Positions 1-10,990 of a DNA stretch of 64,000 nucleotides are shown here, in pieces. Positions within the stretch are counted from its first letter, which is position 1. Every line of letters starts with the position of its first letter. Source of the DNA: Undaria pinnatifida. Lineage: Eukaryota > Sar > Phaeophyceae > Laminariales > Alariaceae. Both the position numbers and the translations under genes were made by a program. The stretch spans positions 26,453,972 to 26,517,971 of the forward strand of contig JABAKD010000023.1 of the NCBI GenBank assembly GCA_012845835.1, given 5' to 3'. The notes under the pieces were generated by a model, which was given only the letters and a program-made list of their open reading frames with translations, did not search any database and was not told the DNA's origin.

Positions 1-673
1 AGTTTGCGTAGTTGGGAGGGCTGTTCGTGTCGACAGTGGCGGCATTTTATTGTCTCTTTTTTCGATTACTTGGAGCTATAGCGAACAAAAGCCAAAAAGG
101 GGGCATTTGCGGCGATCGTACTCGAAGTAGTTCATGAACAAGCTTTGATCAAAAGTGAGCACCAGCTACACCAAACACATCGAAGAAAGCATACATGTCG
201 TTTTTGAATGATAAACGACCACATACATCTAGACACCATACCCAATGATTACGAGTCATGAAACATTACAATACTTCACAAAAACACTAACTCTTGATCA
301 CCAGGCACAGAACATGCAAAACACAGCAATATCATCAATAAATACTACATTAATTCGTATATGCTTTCACATGCAAACTCGGAAAAACATACTTGTGTAA
401 GTCGCAAGCCAAACGGAAACCCATATAAAAACCCGACGGCCAAATTTGGTTGGGGGTGTTGCGTGTCGTGGGGGGTTTTGATACCAATAACGGTGGTCTG
501 CGCTGTTTCACGGTTGGAAAAGTAAAAGCGTGCGTGGGTTCATAGCCCAACAACAAATTCAAGACAGCACCAGCACCAGCATGAAGGGGTGGCGTTAACT
601 TTGTACTGCTGCCGCTGTCAATATAATGCATGCGCACCTTTGAAATATCTTATAAATACTTGTGGCTATTAAT
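1..673. other. no gene seen; left flank of hAT copy 1
   Basis: AT-richer non-coding sequence. The only open frame of note lies on the minus strand at about 350-637; it has no recognisable motif, and I see no splice or promoter support for it. I see no repeat shared with the rest of the window until the GGGTC element begins. Confidence 0.5.
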
Positions 674-694
674 TAGGGCTTTTCACGGGTCGGG

Positions 695-935
695 TCGAAT
701 CTCGCGGGTCGGGTCGGGTCGGGTCAGCTGACCCGACCCGACCCAACCCGCGAGATTTTCGAGACGTCTTGACCCGACCCGACCCGACTCGCGAGATTTT
801 GAAAACCTCCTGACCCGACCCGACCCGACCCGCGAGATTTTGAAAACTTCCTGACCCGACCCGACCTGACCCGCGAGATTTCGAAATCCTCCTGACCCGA
901 CCCGACCCGACCCACTACGATCCGGGTGACCCGCG
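695..935. repeat. GGGTC/GACCC subterminal array (hAT copy 1)
   Basis: Tandem units of about 47 bp, each made of several GACCC pentamers followed by CGCGAGATTTTGAAAAC and close variants. The array switches strand sense near a GGGTCAGCTGACCC palindrome at about 723. Equivalent arrays lie just inside the left ends of the copies at 7609 and 43202 and inside their right ends. In hAT elements, short repeated motifs near the ends are typical transposase-binding sites, so that is the likely role. Confidence 0.85.
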
Positions 936-1229
936 AGATTCGGGTTTCATGCTGGTCATGTCAACTTGACCCGTGACATTTCTCACGGGTCAAAGTCGAA
1001 AAGTCACCGGTCAAGGCATGTACACCTCGGTCGGTAGGTTGGTCCTTGGTCCTTCGTACTTTTCCCAGGATGTCGTGTTTTGTGGTTCTTTGTACCGGTA
1101 TTGATTGCAGCATTTTGTGGTGTACGCGGTGTACGCGCGAAAAATGAGAAAGATCGCAACCCACACAACCTCAGTTAGAGCCGGGCCCGTAGCGCTAGAC
1201 CCCCGGGTCGACCCGACAGCTCGGACCCG

Positions 1230-2570
1230 ATGGCTTCTGCTTCCACCCCGACGAGCGAGCTAGCAGTGCTGTCTTCGGCCCCGGCAAGCAGCATAACTAC
1301 GCGTCTGGCAGCAAGCCCAACGCGGGTGGTGGATCTCTCAGCAGGGGCTGCGATCCGCGAGGATCCGGGGCTTGCTGCTGCTGCTGCTGCTGCTGCTGCC
1401 GGTGCTGCTGCTGGTTCGACGACTGCCGGCTTCCTTTCTGGCAAAACGCTGAACGCACGAAGGTGAATGTCGCTGAACTGCACGGCTCGAGGACGTCTGT
1501 TATCTGCGGTTCTTTGCGAAGTTCTTCCCGCCGCTTGACGGCAAAAACGTGCGGTGCACGCTGAAAAAGAATGATGGGAAGGACTGTAACGCGGTGTTCA
1601 AGCACGACAATAAGGGAAATACCGGAACTGGTTCTATGATCAAGCACTTGCGCAGATGCAAGGACGCATCCCACCAGCAAGCTGCGAAGGACTTTGACGC
1701 AGAGAGCAAGAATTCAATCGCAACGAAGGGTGCTCGCGGCGCGGCGCTCCACGAGGCAGGGAAAAGTGAGTTCGTGCTCGCTAGTGGTTAGTTAGACTTG
1801 TACTTGTACTCAAAATTAAATATTCCGTATCCCATATCTTACGATGCATCGGATGATATCTTCTTTACGCGTACATATCAACTGGAACATGCGAATACAC
1901 GCCGTCATACTCTGAATTGTATTGATTACAGTGTACTCTCTGTGTGTTCCTCTCGACAAAAAGTATCATATCCTACTCCTCCATATCGACTACTGCTATT
2001 AATAACACCTGCTGCTCTGCTGTGTATGCTGCTGCTGCTGTATTCTTGGCGTACTCCTTGTTTCTGCACAGCAGACGCCGATTTGTTCGGGCAAGACTCG
2101 CGCAAGCCCATGTCCAGAGAGCAGACGGAGCGGCTGCACCGGAAGAACGTCATTTGGGGTGTGAAAAAACGGGAGGCCATGGAAAGCCATCGACGACATC
2201 GGATTCAAGCTGATCATCGCAGAGTGGGATGCTATGTTCGCAGCTTCCACCCCGTCGTTCGAGACTCTCGACAAGGTTCTCCGGGAGATGTACGGTATCG
2301 CCAAGAAGGAGCTGATCGGGATCCTCCAGAGCGCGCACGCCGAGAATAAGAGCAAGGGGTACAAGGGCCCGTTCTGCAGTCTGCAGTTGGATCTGACGTC
2401 CAAATCCAACTTGGAGTACATCGCAGCGTCAGTTAAGCTCATCAGGTTCGTTGTTCTTTCGTTGCTTTCTGACATTTTCGATGCTGGATGTTTTATCTTG
2501 AACAAAGTATTGGTTTGTGTTTTTTTTTGTTTTCCTTTTGTGTAGGGTGAAACTACAGCAGGAATTGTAG
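1230..2570 (+). pseudogene. hAT transposase, N-terminal half, BED zinc finger (broken)
   Basis: Three coding pieces are visible. The first (1230-1466) starts at ATG 1230 and is a Ser/Ala-rich leader with a poly-Ala run from CTG repeats. The second, open from about 1475 to 1765, encodes a BED-type finger: Cys residues in RCTLKKNDGKDC and a distal HLRRC, followed by a basic tail. A GTGAGT donor at 1766 fits in phase with an acceptor ending at 2074. The third (2075-2445) has a one-base frame break near 2180; after it the frame reads into LQLDLTSKSNLEYIAASVKLI, which looks like the first catalytic Asp region of hAT transposases. A 100-bp intron with a strong pyrimidine tract (2446-2545) follows, then an in-frame TAG at 2568-2570. 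The rest of the catalytic domain is missing, so the gene is dead. The link between piece one and the BED exon is uncertain. Confidence 0.65.
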
Positions 2571-4025
2571 CACAAATCGTACCGGGTATAATGTATTATA
2601 CGTGTGGTGCGATGGCTATTTTGCCTCGCGTATTTGGTTTGCAAATCGCCCACCAGTCTCTGTCCCTCCCTCCCTCCCTCTCCTCCCTTCCTCCCTCCCC
2701 CCACTTCCCTCCCTTCCTGCTCCACCTAGCAAGTTAGCCGCCAGGATCTTTGGGGCGGTGCGCTGTTCGCGTTTGCAAGCAGAAAGCACTTCCTGGTCGG
2801 AATAGAGGTACGAGCGTAGACCCAACCCACCACCTAACCCTAACCCTAACCCTGATCCCAACCCGGACCCAAAACGGGCCAGAAATGGGCGAGAAACGCG
2901 GCTGCGCTAGTTTTTTATTATTATTCCGATCTGCGGACCACCACATAGTCCTCGGCCAATGAGAGAGCGTAAAAACTACCCTCCAAGATCCGGGCGGCCA
3001 CATTGTTAGGTCTTCTGCAGAACTCAGCGGATTTAGTGATTTCTAAGCCCATAAATAACAGCTCTGTCATCCTCTCAGAACTAGCATTTTTTTTTTTTAC
3101 TTTTGACTTTTGGATACTACCTCGTACCATGTATCACATGTCACCACTGCCTACTCTGTACCTGGTATGATACCTGTCTGCTGTACACGTCAGCCATCAC
3201 CCACACCAAATAACCACGAACACACCCACTAGAGCATACCGCGCTTGTTGTGTGCGAGACAGAGCTTCCTCCTCACACAAACGCGACAGCAACAGCAGCA
3301 CCATCAAAACCAACACACCAGCACCACAGCAGCAGCGCAGCAGCAGAGACAGGAGCAGAGGCGGTGGTGACCAAAGGTCGCCGGCGACAGTGTACGTGCC
3401 AGAATTAAAAAAATAATGGCAAACGGGAAAACAAGACCTACCAAATCAAAATAAAACCACTTGCCAAAAATCAGAAGCCATAATGGACGCCCCTTATTTC
3501 TCATGCAGCCATTTCTGGAGCCTCAAAACTACAAAAGTAATCGCTAGAAATGGGGTGTTAGCGCAAAACGAAATTTCAACATAGCACAACCGTTGGTAAA
3601 AAAAAAAAAAAATGAAGCTATTCCGTCTGGCGCTACAGAATTTTTGAAATTTGTTTTGAAATTGAGATATTCGCGGAAGCGAACCGATGGGCACGGATGA
3701 AAAATGATTCGCAGACGCTATCTGTTGGAAAAAGTACCAATCTCGTATATAGCGTTGTGTACCGAAAACATCGTTGCTGCCGTTCGCTGTTGTGTTTCTG
3801 GGTATGAGTTGCTAGCCCTCCAGAGGCGCGGAACCCGACCGCAACACAGTCACGTACATCGCAGAGCACGGGCAACCTTTTCTCCGCACGGCCTGCGTTT
3901 CATCGCTTCCCCACGCCCTGCCGCTCTCGTCCCAGCATATAGTTACCAACTAAAAAAAAAGCCGTCAGAAACAGCGCAGCAAGAGGCTGAGCAAGCTGTA
4001 TGTACGCACGCGAGTACTCGTATTT
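2571..4025. other. no gene seen; pyrimidine-rich and A-rich spacer
   Basis: Contains a CCCTCC-rich pyrimidine stretch (about 2665-2725), the short telomere-like repeat listed separately, A runs at 3089-3098 and 3599-3612, and CAGCAG runs near 3285-3355. Open frames here are short and compositionally biased; none shows a recognisable domain. Confidence 0.5.
2833..2853. repeat. short interstitial telomere-type repeat (CCCTAA)n
   Basis: Three and a half units of CCCTAA (TTAGGG on the other strand), followed by degenerate units (CCTGATCCCAACCCGGACCC). TTAGGG is the telomere repeat of many eukaryotes. At this length the tract could be a healed break or chance. Confidence 0.6.
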
Positions 4026-4027
4026 TA

Positions 4028-4262
4028 TTATAAAAATTAAAATACACTCCAGCTGTGAGATCGAAGATTTCGTCGAAACTCATCTTTGCAAGCTGTGTGT
4101 GATACTTCGATCGCGCGCATTACGAGTTGTGTGTCCTCATTAAGGATATAGGTCGGCGACTCCCCTTACAACTACAGTGTAGCTATCAGGGTCAACAGGA
4201 TGATTTTAGTCAGTCTGTGCGCGGAAACTATAAAACCCGTTTCTGAGGGGGACAAAATCTGA
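4028..4262 (+). repeat. R235 dispersed repeat, copy 1 (full length)
   Basis: About 235 bp, closely matched in inverse orientation at 40026-40264. It starts with an AT-rich edge (TATAAAAATTAAAATACACT), then a CAGCTGTGAGATCGA motif, and ends at GGGGACAAAATCTGA. Shorter copies at 20775, 27820 and 62755 keep the AT-rich edge but stop at different points toward the other end. No coding frame. Class unknown: a 5'-truncated short retroposon or the end of a larger element would both fit. Confidence 0.75.
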
Positions 4263-4560
4263 CAGCTGTGAAGGGAAAGGGGGCCTGGTTTTGATCAAAA
4301 GCGAGCGGGTTTGGAGGGGGGGGGGGGGAAGGGGCAATTTGTGCATGTAAGCTATAAATCCTTTCGAGGGGATAAATCTGACGGTTTTGGCACCAGTATA
4401 TTATTGGGGGCGGGGGGGGGGGGGGGTTGGGCGGGGGGGGGGGCGGGGGCGGGGGGGGGCAGCTCAATATGTGCCTGGAAACTATACATTATTTTGAGGG
4501 GATAAATGTCACGGTTTTGGAAATAATACATCAGTTTATCATGTATATCCTGCGGTAAGT
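4235..4560. repeat. G-rich tandem units
   Basis: Three to four diverged units of roughly 110-140 bp built on an A/T core (GAAACTATA..TTTGAGGGGATAAAT.TGACGGTTTTGG) separated by G runs of 8-13. The far end of R235 copy 1 supplies the first unit. Gly/Pro-rich frames across it are artefacts of the G runs. Confidence 0.6.
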
Positions 4561-6404
4561 CGTACAATCGGTGAGTAAACGTATTTTATACCAGGTACCG
4601 GGTACCATGGTACCTGGTGCTGGTACATTGGTTACAATAGAAGAGCTCACGGCAAAAATGCGGCTTCAGATACACTCCACAATAAGAAGAGACAGAGGCA
4701 GGAAAAGAAGAAGCACCAGACAGAAAGACGGGAGAGTCTCTGATCCTCAGAGGAGCTGTATCCGGCGACTACAGCTAGCTGTCTCTTATTTCTCCTGTCT
4801 GTTTCGTCGGAGCGGGCCGAGGTAATCTATCTGCTGGAAGCAACAATTCTGTGTGTACCGAGCTGCAGCATGCTGCTGCTGCTACTGCGATGGGTCCCGC
4901 AAACGGCAAGGTCAACGAACAAAAAAGGTACAAATGCGCAGGGAATCCACCACCGCCACATCACCAGCCCTCCCCCCCACCATGGCGTAGCTCGGCCGAA
5001 CGCCTATCACGCAGACGAGGGCCGTGTCGGCACGCACCGTCTTGCACGAAGGTCAAGCGATGCTGCGCGGCAATGAGTCACAAGCCAACGTGTTTTCTTG
5101 CTCGGGTGTACTTGACCAACCACAAAGGTGATTAAAGGGCGGGGGAGAAGTTGACCAACCGTATAACGTGGTCGTTGTCTAATTCGGCTCTTACGCATAT
5201 TTTGTGGCTCGATGTAATTTTGCCTTTCAAATTTACATACGTAGCAGCAAATTTTCGTAAATTTGAAAATTGTTTTTGCGAACTGTCGGTAACCGGGGAA
5301 TATAAATGGACGTTATAGTCAAAATTTAAAAGAGCGCAAACACTTCAACAATAGAGAGTTTGCGTTAAAAGATTTCAATATAAAATTTCTATGAAGAAAA
5401 TCGCAGAGCGAACTTTGAACGAAGAATTGTCCCAAAACGGCATGTAAATTCCGATTAGAGTGAACGATCTAGAGTGAATTTGCATAACTTCCATCAATGT
5501 CGACCAGCTCATACGATTGGCCTACCAACACCGTCGCTCTCCAGGCACAACGGCACAACAATCAGAGGGCACGAGGGCACAACCCACACGGCAACACACA
5601 GCAGACACTGCTTGCTGTGCGCTGTGCAGCGGTAGACACAACCCAACAGTGATGCGGAGGCACCAAAGAGTAGCTGGGGAAGCATGGCGCGTACGCGCAA
5701 CCTCAGGGGTAGGTGCTAGTGAGCCAGCGCTCCCGCGCTCTTTACGATGTGACCTCGTTCTCTGCTGCTGCGTAATGTCGTATTCGGTGCTAATTTTGTG
5801 AACCACCGTCGCTATACCACAACGCTGTCGCCGAAGCCTCCACCGCCACCCACGCCGCATGGCCGCCGCCGCCGCCGCTACTGCTGCTGCTGCTGCTGTG
5901 CGGCGGCTGTTGTGCTGCGGCTGCAGTCGGTGTCTTTTTCGGAACGTATTTCTAAACAAAAAAATAAAAACTGGCTGTTCTGTTGTGGTGATGATCGTGG
6001 TGATCGAGCCAGGCCGAGCTGCTGCGCCGCAACTCATCTGGCGGGGCCATCGCCACCTCCACCCCCGCCCCACCGCTGCTGCTGCTGCTGCGGCGGCTGC
6101 GGTGCTGCTTCTGCGGTGCTGCTGCTGCTGTGCTGCATCTCACTCTCTCGTACGCGTGTTCCAAACGTGTTCTGCGTTTGCTGTTGCGGGAGATCGATGC
6201 TGCTGTGCGTGGATTCTGTACACATCACCCTATGGCACGTTTTTTATTTTATTTGTGTTTTTTTTGTGGTATTTTTATCGCAAACTCAGCCAAATGCATG
6301 CCGGGGCGACTCTGGCCTTTTTCAAGCCTGATGGAAGAGTTTTTGGTGTTTTTTTTTATACGCAAACATTCGAATCGCCCAAAACTTTTCGTGATAGTAG
6401 GTCC
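4561..6404. other. no gene seen; KpnI-like palindromes and CTG/GCC triplet tracts
   Basis: Near 4593 there is a cluster of GGTACC palindromes. From about 5830 to 6140 the sequence is dominated by GCC, CTG and CCG triplets, which keep several frames open on both strands (poly-Ala, poly-Cys, poly-Gln). No domain is recognisable and no frame is supported by splice sites. Confidence 0.5.
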
Positions 6405-6642
6405 AAGGGTCATTCTTATCGACAAACCAAATTTCCAAATTTCGAAATACGGAGGCGTCTGTCTCTTTTTTGGAAATTTAACAGAACCCAGAAAAACAGT
6501 TGGCTACGATTTCCAAAAAAAACGACATCTGGGCCATATTTCACGATTTTCACGCCAGGGGACAGAGGTCTGCAACGGGCGCCGTGTCTCCACGTCAGAG
6601 CGTAGGGACAACTTCAAACGTTGACAAGGGAGGTTGAACGTA

Positions 6643-9570
6643 ATGGACGGTAGAAGCAAGCGGTCTGCGCCTCCGGGGGGCGATTCTCCGAGTCGAACTA
6701 GACAACGATTCAGTCAGCCAAACTTCCCTGTGACGACAGGCGGCGGAACATGAACTCGTCGTGCTAGGCATGCTGTTGGTTAGAGGAGGAGCTACACGCC
6801 ATGCTCCCAACACACGTGGTAAACTTTATGAGCCGGACCGTGGCTCATGGGCACAGGTCAGAGAAGATCTCCGTCGGTGAAAAGCTTTCCGGAGGACTTC
6901 GCGGATGTCTGAGGCGAGCTTCGTCAAGTTCGCTGATGTCCTACGCGCAGCTCTGGAAAACTACTGCTGTAGCACTTTGGCAGGTGAAAAAATTAAATGT
7001 TATGATTCCACCTGTCCTCGTACGCCTTTGGTGTTTCCGACTCAAGGTCACAAGGGCATCGGCGCCGCCTTTGCTTGCATGCTTACCCAGACACAGACAC
7101 TTGGTCGACATTAGCATTGGGCATCTGTCATATAGCCTAATATCTGTCAAGAAGGACGGACCTACAGCTTGCGTATCGTCTACCAGGTAGGTACCAGGGT
7201 CGCTGCAAGTACGATCACACTAAAAAAATAAAAAAATATAGACACCTGGAACAGCACTACTCGTACCACCTACCAGCAGCAGCATCTGGTATTAATAGAG
7301 CTGTTTGGGTGTATACTACCGCCGTACAGCTACTCCGTAGCTACGGATAGCAGTACACGATACCGGTATATACCATGTAAGGTCGAAGGTAATAAGTTCC
7401 TGTGCATCAGGAACCGAACTGCAGTGATCAGGGTACGAACACCACAGAAAAAAAACGACGAGTCCAGTATCGTTCATATATAGCATAGGGCAGAGGGTGG
7501 GGAGGGCAGCAGTATTTGCAATGGAACGGAGTGTTCTACATGCATCCCGCTTGTTTATCCTCGAACTGCTGCATGCTCTTCCTGGACTCTCGGTAATATC
7601 GAAATCGCCAGGGATTTTCACGGGTCGGGTCAAATCTCGCGGGTCGGGTCGGGTCAGCTCAGGGTCAGCTGACTCGACCCGACCCGTCAGAATTTCGAGA
7701 CGTCTTGACCCGACCCGACCCGACCCGACCCGACCCGACCCGCCCCGACCCGACCCGATCCGCGAGAATTTTAAGATGCCTTGACCCGATGTTAAGATAC
7801 GGCCTCGAAAGGCCGGTAGGTATCTGAATTTGAGATCATTTGGATGGGTTTCGTATGATAAGGTTGGCGGTTTATATTCGGGGAAGTTAGGAATTAGATC
7901 GGAGGCACGCGCCTCCGATCTCAGAAGCTATCCCGGGCTCTGGTGGAAACGAATGAAGCTACATCTCTACGAAGGAACGAAAGTGAGTACTCTCCGAGGA
8001 CCTGCTCAATTGGCAGACCTGCAGGGGGCACCCTGTGTCCCCCACCTTTAATTTAACACCGACCCGACCCGACCCGCGAGATTTGAAAACCGATTTTGAA
8101 AACCTCCTAACCCGACCCGACCTGACCCGCCACAATTCGGGTAAACCGCGAGATGCAGGTTTCATGCGGGTCAGGTCGACTTGACCCGTGACATTTCTTA
8201 CGGGTCAGAGTCGAAAAGTCACGGGTCAAAGCACGTATACCGCGGTCGGTTGGTTGGTCCTTGGTCCCTCGTACTTTTCCCAGGATGTCGTTTCTATGGT
8301 TATTTCTACCGATATTGTTTGCTGCAGCATTTTGTGGTGTGCGCGCGAAAAAGGAGAAATAAACCGCAACCCGCACGCATGGGCAATTAGCCACGCCCGT
8401 CGCGCTAGACCACCGGGTCGACTCGACGAGCGACCCGACGAGTGAGCTAGTTATCTATGCAGTGTCCGGCCCCGGCAAGCAGCCTAGTTGAGCCGCCTCC
8501 GGCAGCAAGCCCACAAATGGGGCGGTACATCTGTCAGCAGGGGCTGCGATCAGCCAGATTGCGTTGTCTGCTGCAGGTACTTGCTGCTGCCGCTGTGCTG
8601 CTGCTGCTGCTTCGACGACTGACTGCTCTTGCTTTTTTACGTTTGGTCACATTTCGTACTGGTATGATAATTCTCGAGCTATTATAGCTACTATTACTGT
8701 ATATATCTTCCATCTATATGCAGTCTCCAGCCCCGGCAAGCAGCCTAGCTGAGTCGCCTCCGGCAGCAAGTTCACAACTGGGGCGGTGGATCTGTCACAG
8801 GAGCTGCGATCCGCGAGAGTCCGGGGTCTGCTGCTGGTGCTTGCTGCTGCCAGTGCTGCTGGTGCTGCACGCCTTGGTACGAGTAGCTAGCGGTACTGCC
8901 TGGTGATTGTTCTACACGCTGCGATGACATATGATCGGAGCATCGGCACGAGAGAGGCAGGAACTGGTGAGTTTTGTATGATTTACGGATCCGCGGGTCG
9001 GACCCGCGGGGCGCCTGCATGGCAATGGCCCTCAGCTGAAAAAAGTATAAAAGGCGAATACGCGGGCCAGATCCGCGGGTTTGACCCGCGGGTCAGCCGA
9101 AAACAACTCGCGGGTCATTATGGCTTGACCGGCGAGTGACCCGTATCTCGCGGGTCATGACCCGACCCGACCCGCGGGATCTTGAAAACATCTTGACCCG
9201 ACCCGACCGACCCGCGAGATTTTGAAACCTCTTGACCCGAGCCGACCCGCGTGATTTTGAAACCACGGGTCATGACCCGTGAAAAGCCTTGGAAATCGCG
9301 GTCTCATTGGTCGATGCATCGATGGGTCTCAAAGGGGTTAACAGCAGTGCGATCAGGTACACTAGCGGGAGTGACACTGTCGGCGGTGTGTCGGCGCTAA
9401 CATCATTTGTTTTTCCTGCTTCCGCGTATTCTCTCACCCAGGAATGCGTTGCTCGACAACCGGCGTTATTGAGGTGAAAATTCAATTGGCGATGGGCCTG
9501 CGACTGCTTGCTGGGGAGTTCTACCTGGATGTCGCGGCGAGGTTCGGTGTTACGAACAACACGGTGTTCC
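6643..9570 (+). pseudogene. HARBI1-like transposase relic, exons 1 and 2
   Basis: Exon 1 (ATG 6643 to about 6960) matches the first exon of the pseudogene at 17078: both begin M..GR.KR...P, share SRT.QRF, and later share RMSEASFVK.AD.LR.A. Exon 2 starts after an AG at 9441 and runs to about 9570; it is parallel to the second exon at 18370 (LRC..GVIEV.I.LA.GLR.LAG, then YLD.A.R.G....TVF), the helix-turn-helix-like part of HARBI1 proteins. Frame breaks and stops interrupt exon 1, and after exon 2 the sequence runs straight into a pyrimidine-rich array, so the catalytic domain is absent. The intron between the two exons is swollen by the hAT insertion. Non-functional. Confidence 0.65.
7609..9291 (+). 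mobile_element. non-autonomous hAT element, copy 2, complete with 8-bp TSD
   Basis: Starts CAGGGATTTTCACGGGTC and ends GACCCGTGAAAAGCCTTG, an imperfect terminal inverted repeat of about 18 bp. It is flanked by a perfect 8-bp direct repeat GAAATCGC at 7601-7608 and 9292-9299; 8 bp is the hallmark of hAT insertion. GGGTC arrays lie inside both ends. The interior (about 8460-8900) holds two diverged tandem copies of a CTG-rich segment that occurs once in copy 1. No transposase coding remains. Length 1,683 bp. Small hairpins occur at about 7802-7818 and 7900-7918. Confidence 0.9.
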
Positions 9571-9574
9571 CTTC

Positions 9575-10990
9575 CCCCCCTCCCTCTCCTTTTGTGCTCA
9601 GTTGCAGCTTGGGGTTGATAAAGGGCAGGCGGTATTTGGATTCTTATGACCGTGAGCCGCCACGCACAGCTGCCCTCATGCTACCCCGTAGTTTGGGTTG
9701 CGATTAAAGATTGTAGCTTGATAAAGTACAGGGTGCGGTTCGAGTTCTATATACAAAAGTACAATGGTTTGGCACCCAGCCCTCCCTCGCTCCCCATCCC
9801 TTTGTTTTTGTTTGGAGCTTGTACTTTTGTACAGTGTTTTTATGTTGCTGTCTTAACTAGAGGGCGCCACGCATAGCTAGCTGCCCCCCCCCCCTCATTT
9901 TTGTTTCGCTGACAGCGTGAGTTGAATAGAGTGCACAGCCTGCATTTCTTGTTCTGCATCGGGAAAGTACGTCGGTTTGGCCACCCTCTCGAACAGCTTT
10001 CGTTTGTTTCTCTTTTAGTTGTATAGAGTGCAGGGTGTATTTTCTGCTCTATAACGAGAAAAGACCAAGGTTTGGCCACGCCCTCCCTCTCCTTTTGTGT
10101 TCAAATGCAGTTCGAACTTGATTATTATAAAGTGTAGGATGTAGTTTCTATTACATAGCGAGAGAGTACGGCGTAATAATGACCTCCCGCCTCCGTTTGT
10201 TTTGACTTGCAGGTTGAGCTCGACAGAGCACGGGGTTTAGTTTGTTAAATATACAGAAGACAGCACAGCGGTTTGGTCCCCCGGTCCGTTTCTTTTCGTG
10301 CAGCTTGACCCAGATCGAGTATAGGGTATAGATATTTATATTCAAAGAGGACGCCGAATAGTTCCCCTCTTCTTGTTTGCCTTACAGTTTGGGCTTGATA
10401 GAGGGCAAGGTGTACCTATATCTCGCAAACAGAGGACGCCGCGCCTACGCCCCCCTCCCCCTCGCCCCTCTGTTTATTTCGCCCATAGTTTGATCTTGAT
10501 AGAATGCGGGGGGTAATATTTTTTCACAACCAAAGAACGACGCGCGTCGTCAGACCCCCCCCCGCCTATTTTCGGGTTGGCTTCCGTTTTCACAGAGTGT
10601 AACCGGTTCACGTGGTTTTGAACCTTAAACGCTGTTTCTCGTCAGATGTGTTTGCTCCAAGTTTAGTATGTTTTGGGTGTATCGGTAGTTCTTCTAAGAC
10701 GTGACGGCGAGAGTACCCCTCTAACCTTGGCTTTTGCTCTAAATGCAATGGCATGCAAGGCATTGGCCAACTTTTTAGGATAGCGTTTGTTCCTTCTCCA
10801 TTATCACTCTCATCTTCCCCGCCGTTTGTTCCGCTGGCGGTTCTAATAGGGAGCAGGGTGTACGGGTGATTAAATGGCGGGAGTAACGTTATCCACCTCC
10901 CCCCCGTATTGCCAAACTTGCCAATCCCAGAATATGCCAGATGAGCTGCCCCCTCCCCCGATAGTGGGAAGTTACGCTCCGCATGTTTTG
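9575..10990. repeat. degenerate tandem array (about 110-170 bp units)
   Basis: Each unit has a C-run (CCCCTCCCTCTCC...), a GTTTGGGCTTGATAGAGTGCAGGGTGTA-like core (diverged) and a short AT stretch ending near a GAGAGTACG..G motif. About eight diverged units are recognisable up to 10600, fainter ones to about 10990. The design parallels the 170-bp array at 19900-23290, which likewise lies downstream of a HARBI1-like exon set. A 234-aa open frame on the minus strand (10608-11312) crosses its end; I cannot assign it any domain. Confidence 0.6.

Larger units (their letters stand above)
674..2570 (+). mobile_element. hAT-type element, left (5') part, copy 1
   Basis: The left end reads TAGGGCTTTTCACGGGTC, matching the ends of the hAT copies at 7609 and 43202 (CAGGG.TTTTCACGGGTC). 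It is followed by the same subterminal GGGTC array and the same internal sequence (a stretch ending TTTTCCCAGGATGTCGT, then CTG-rich DNA). Unlike those two copies it continues into transposase coding sequence with a BED-type zinc finger and an hAT catalytic-core start. I find no matching right end before 6.4 kb, so the copy is truncated, or its right end is lost or outside recognition. It is the best candidate for the coding relative of the two non-autonomous copies. Confidence 0.7.

Noticed and set aside
676..930. CRISPR-like array of GGGTC units
   Set aside because: Units are contiguous without unique spacers, lie inside hAT ends, and the sequence is eukaryotic.
5522..6605. Overlapping long frames on both strands (up to 248 aa) with poly-Ala, poly-Cys and poly-Gln
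   Set aside because: They arise from CTG/GCC triplet runs that keep all frames open; no domain, no splice support, no agreement on strand.
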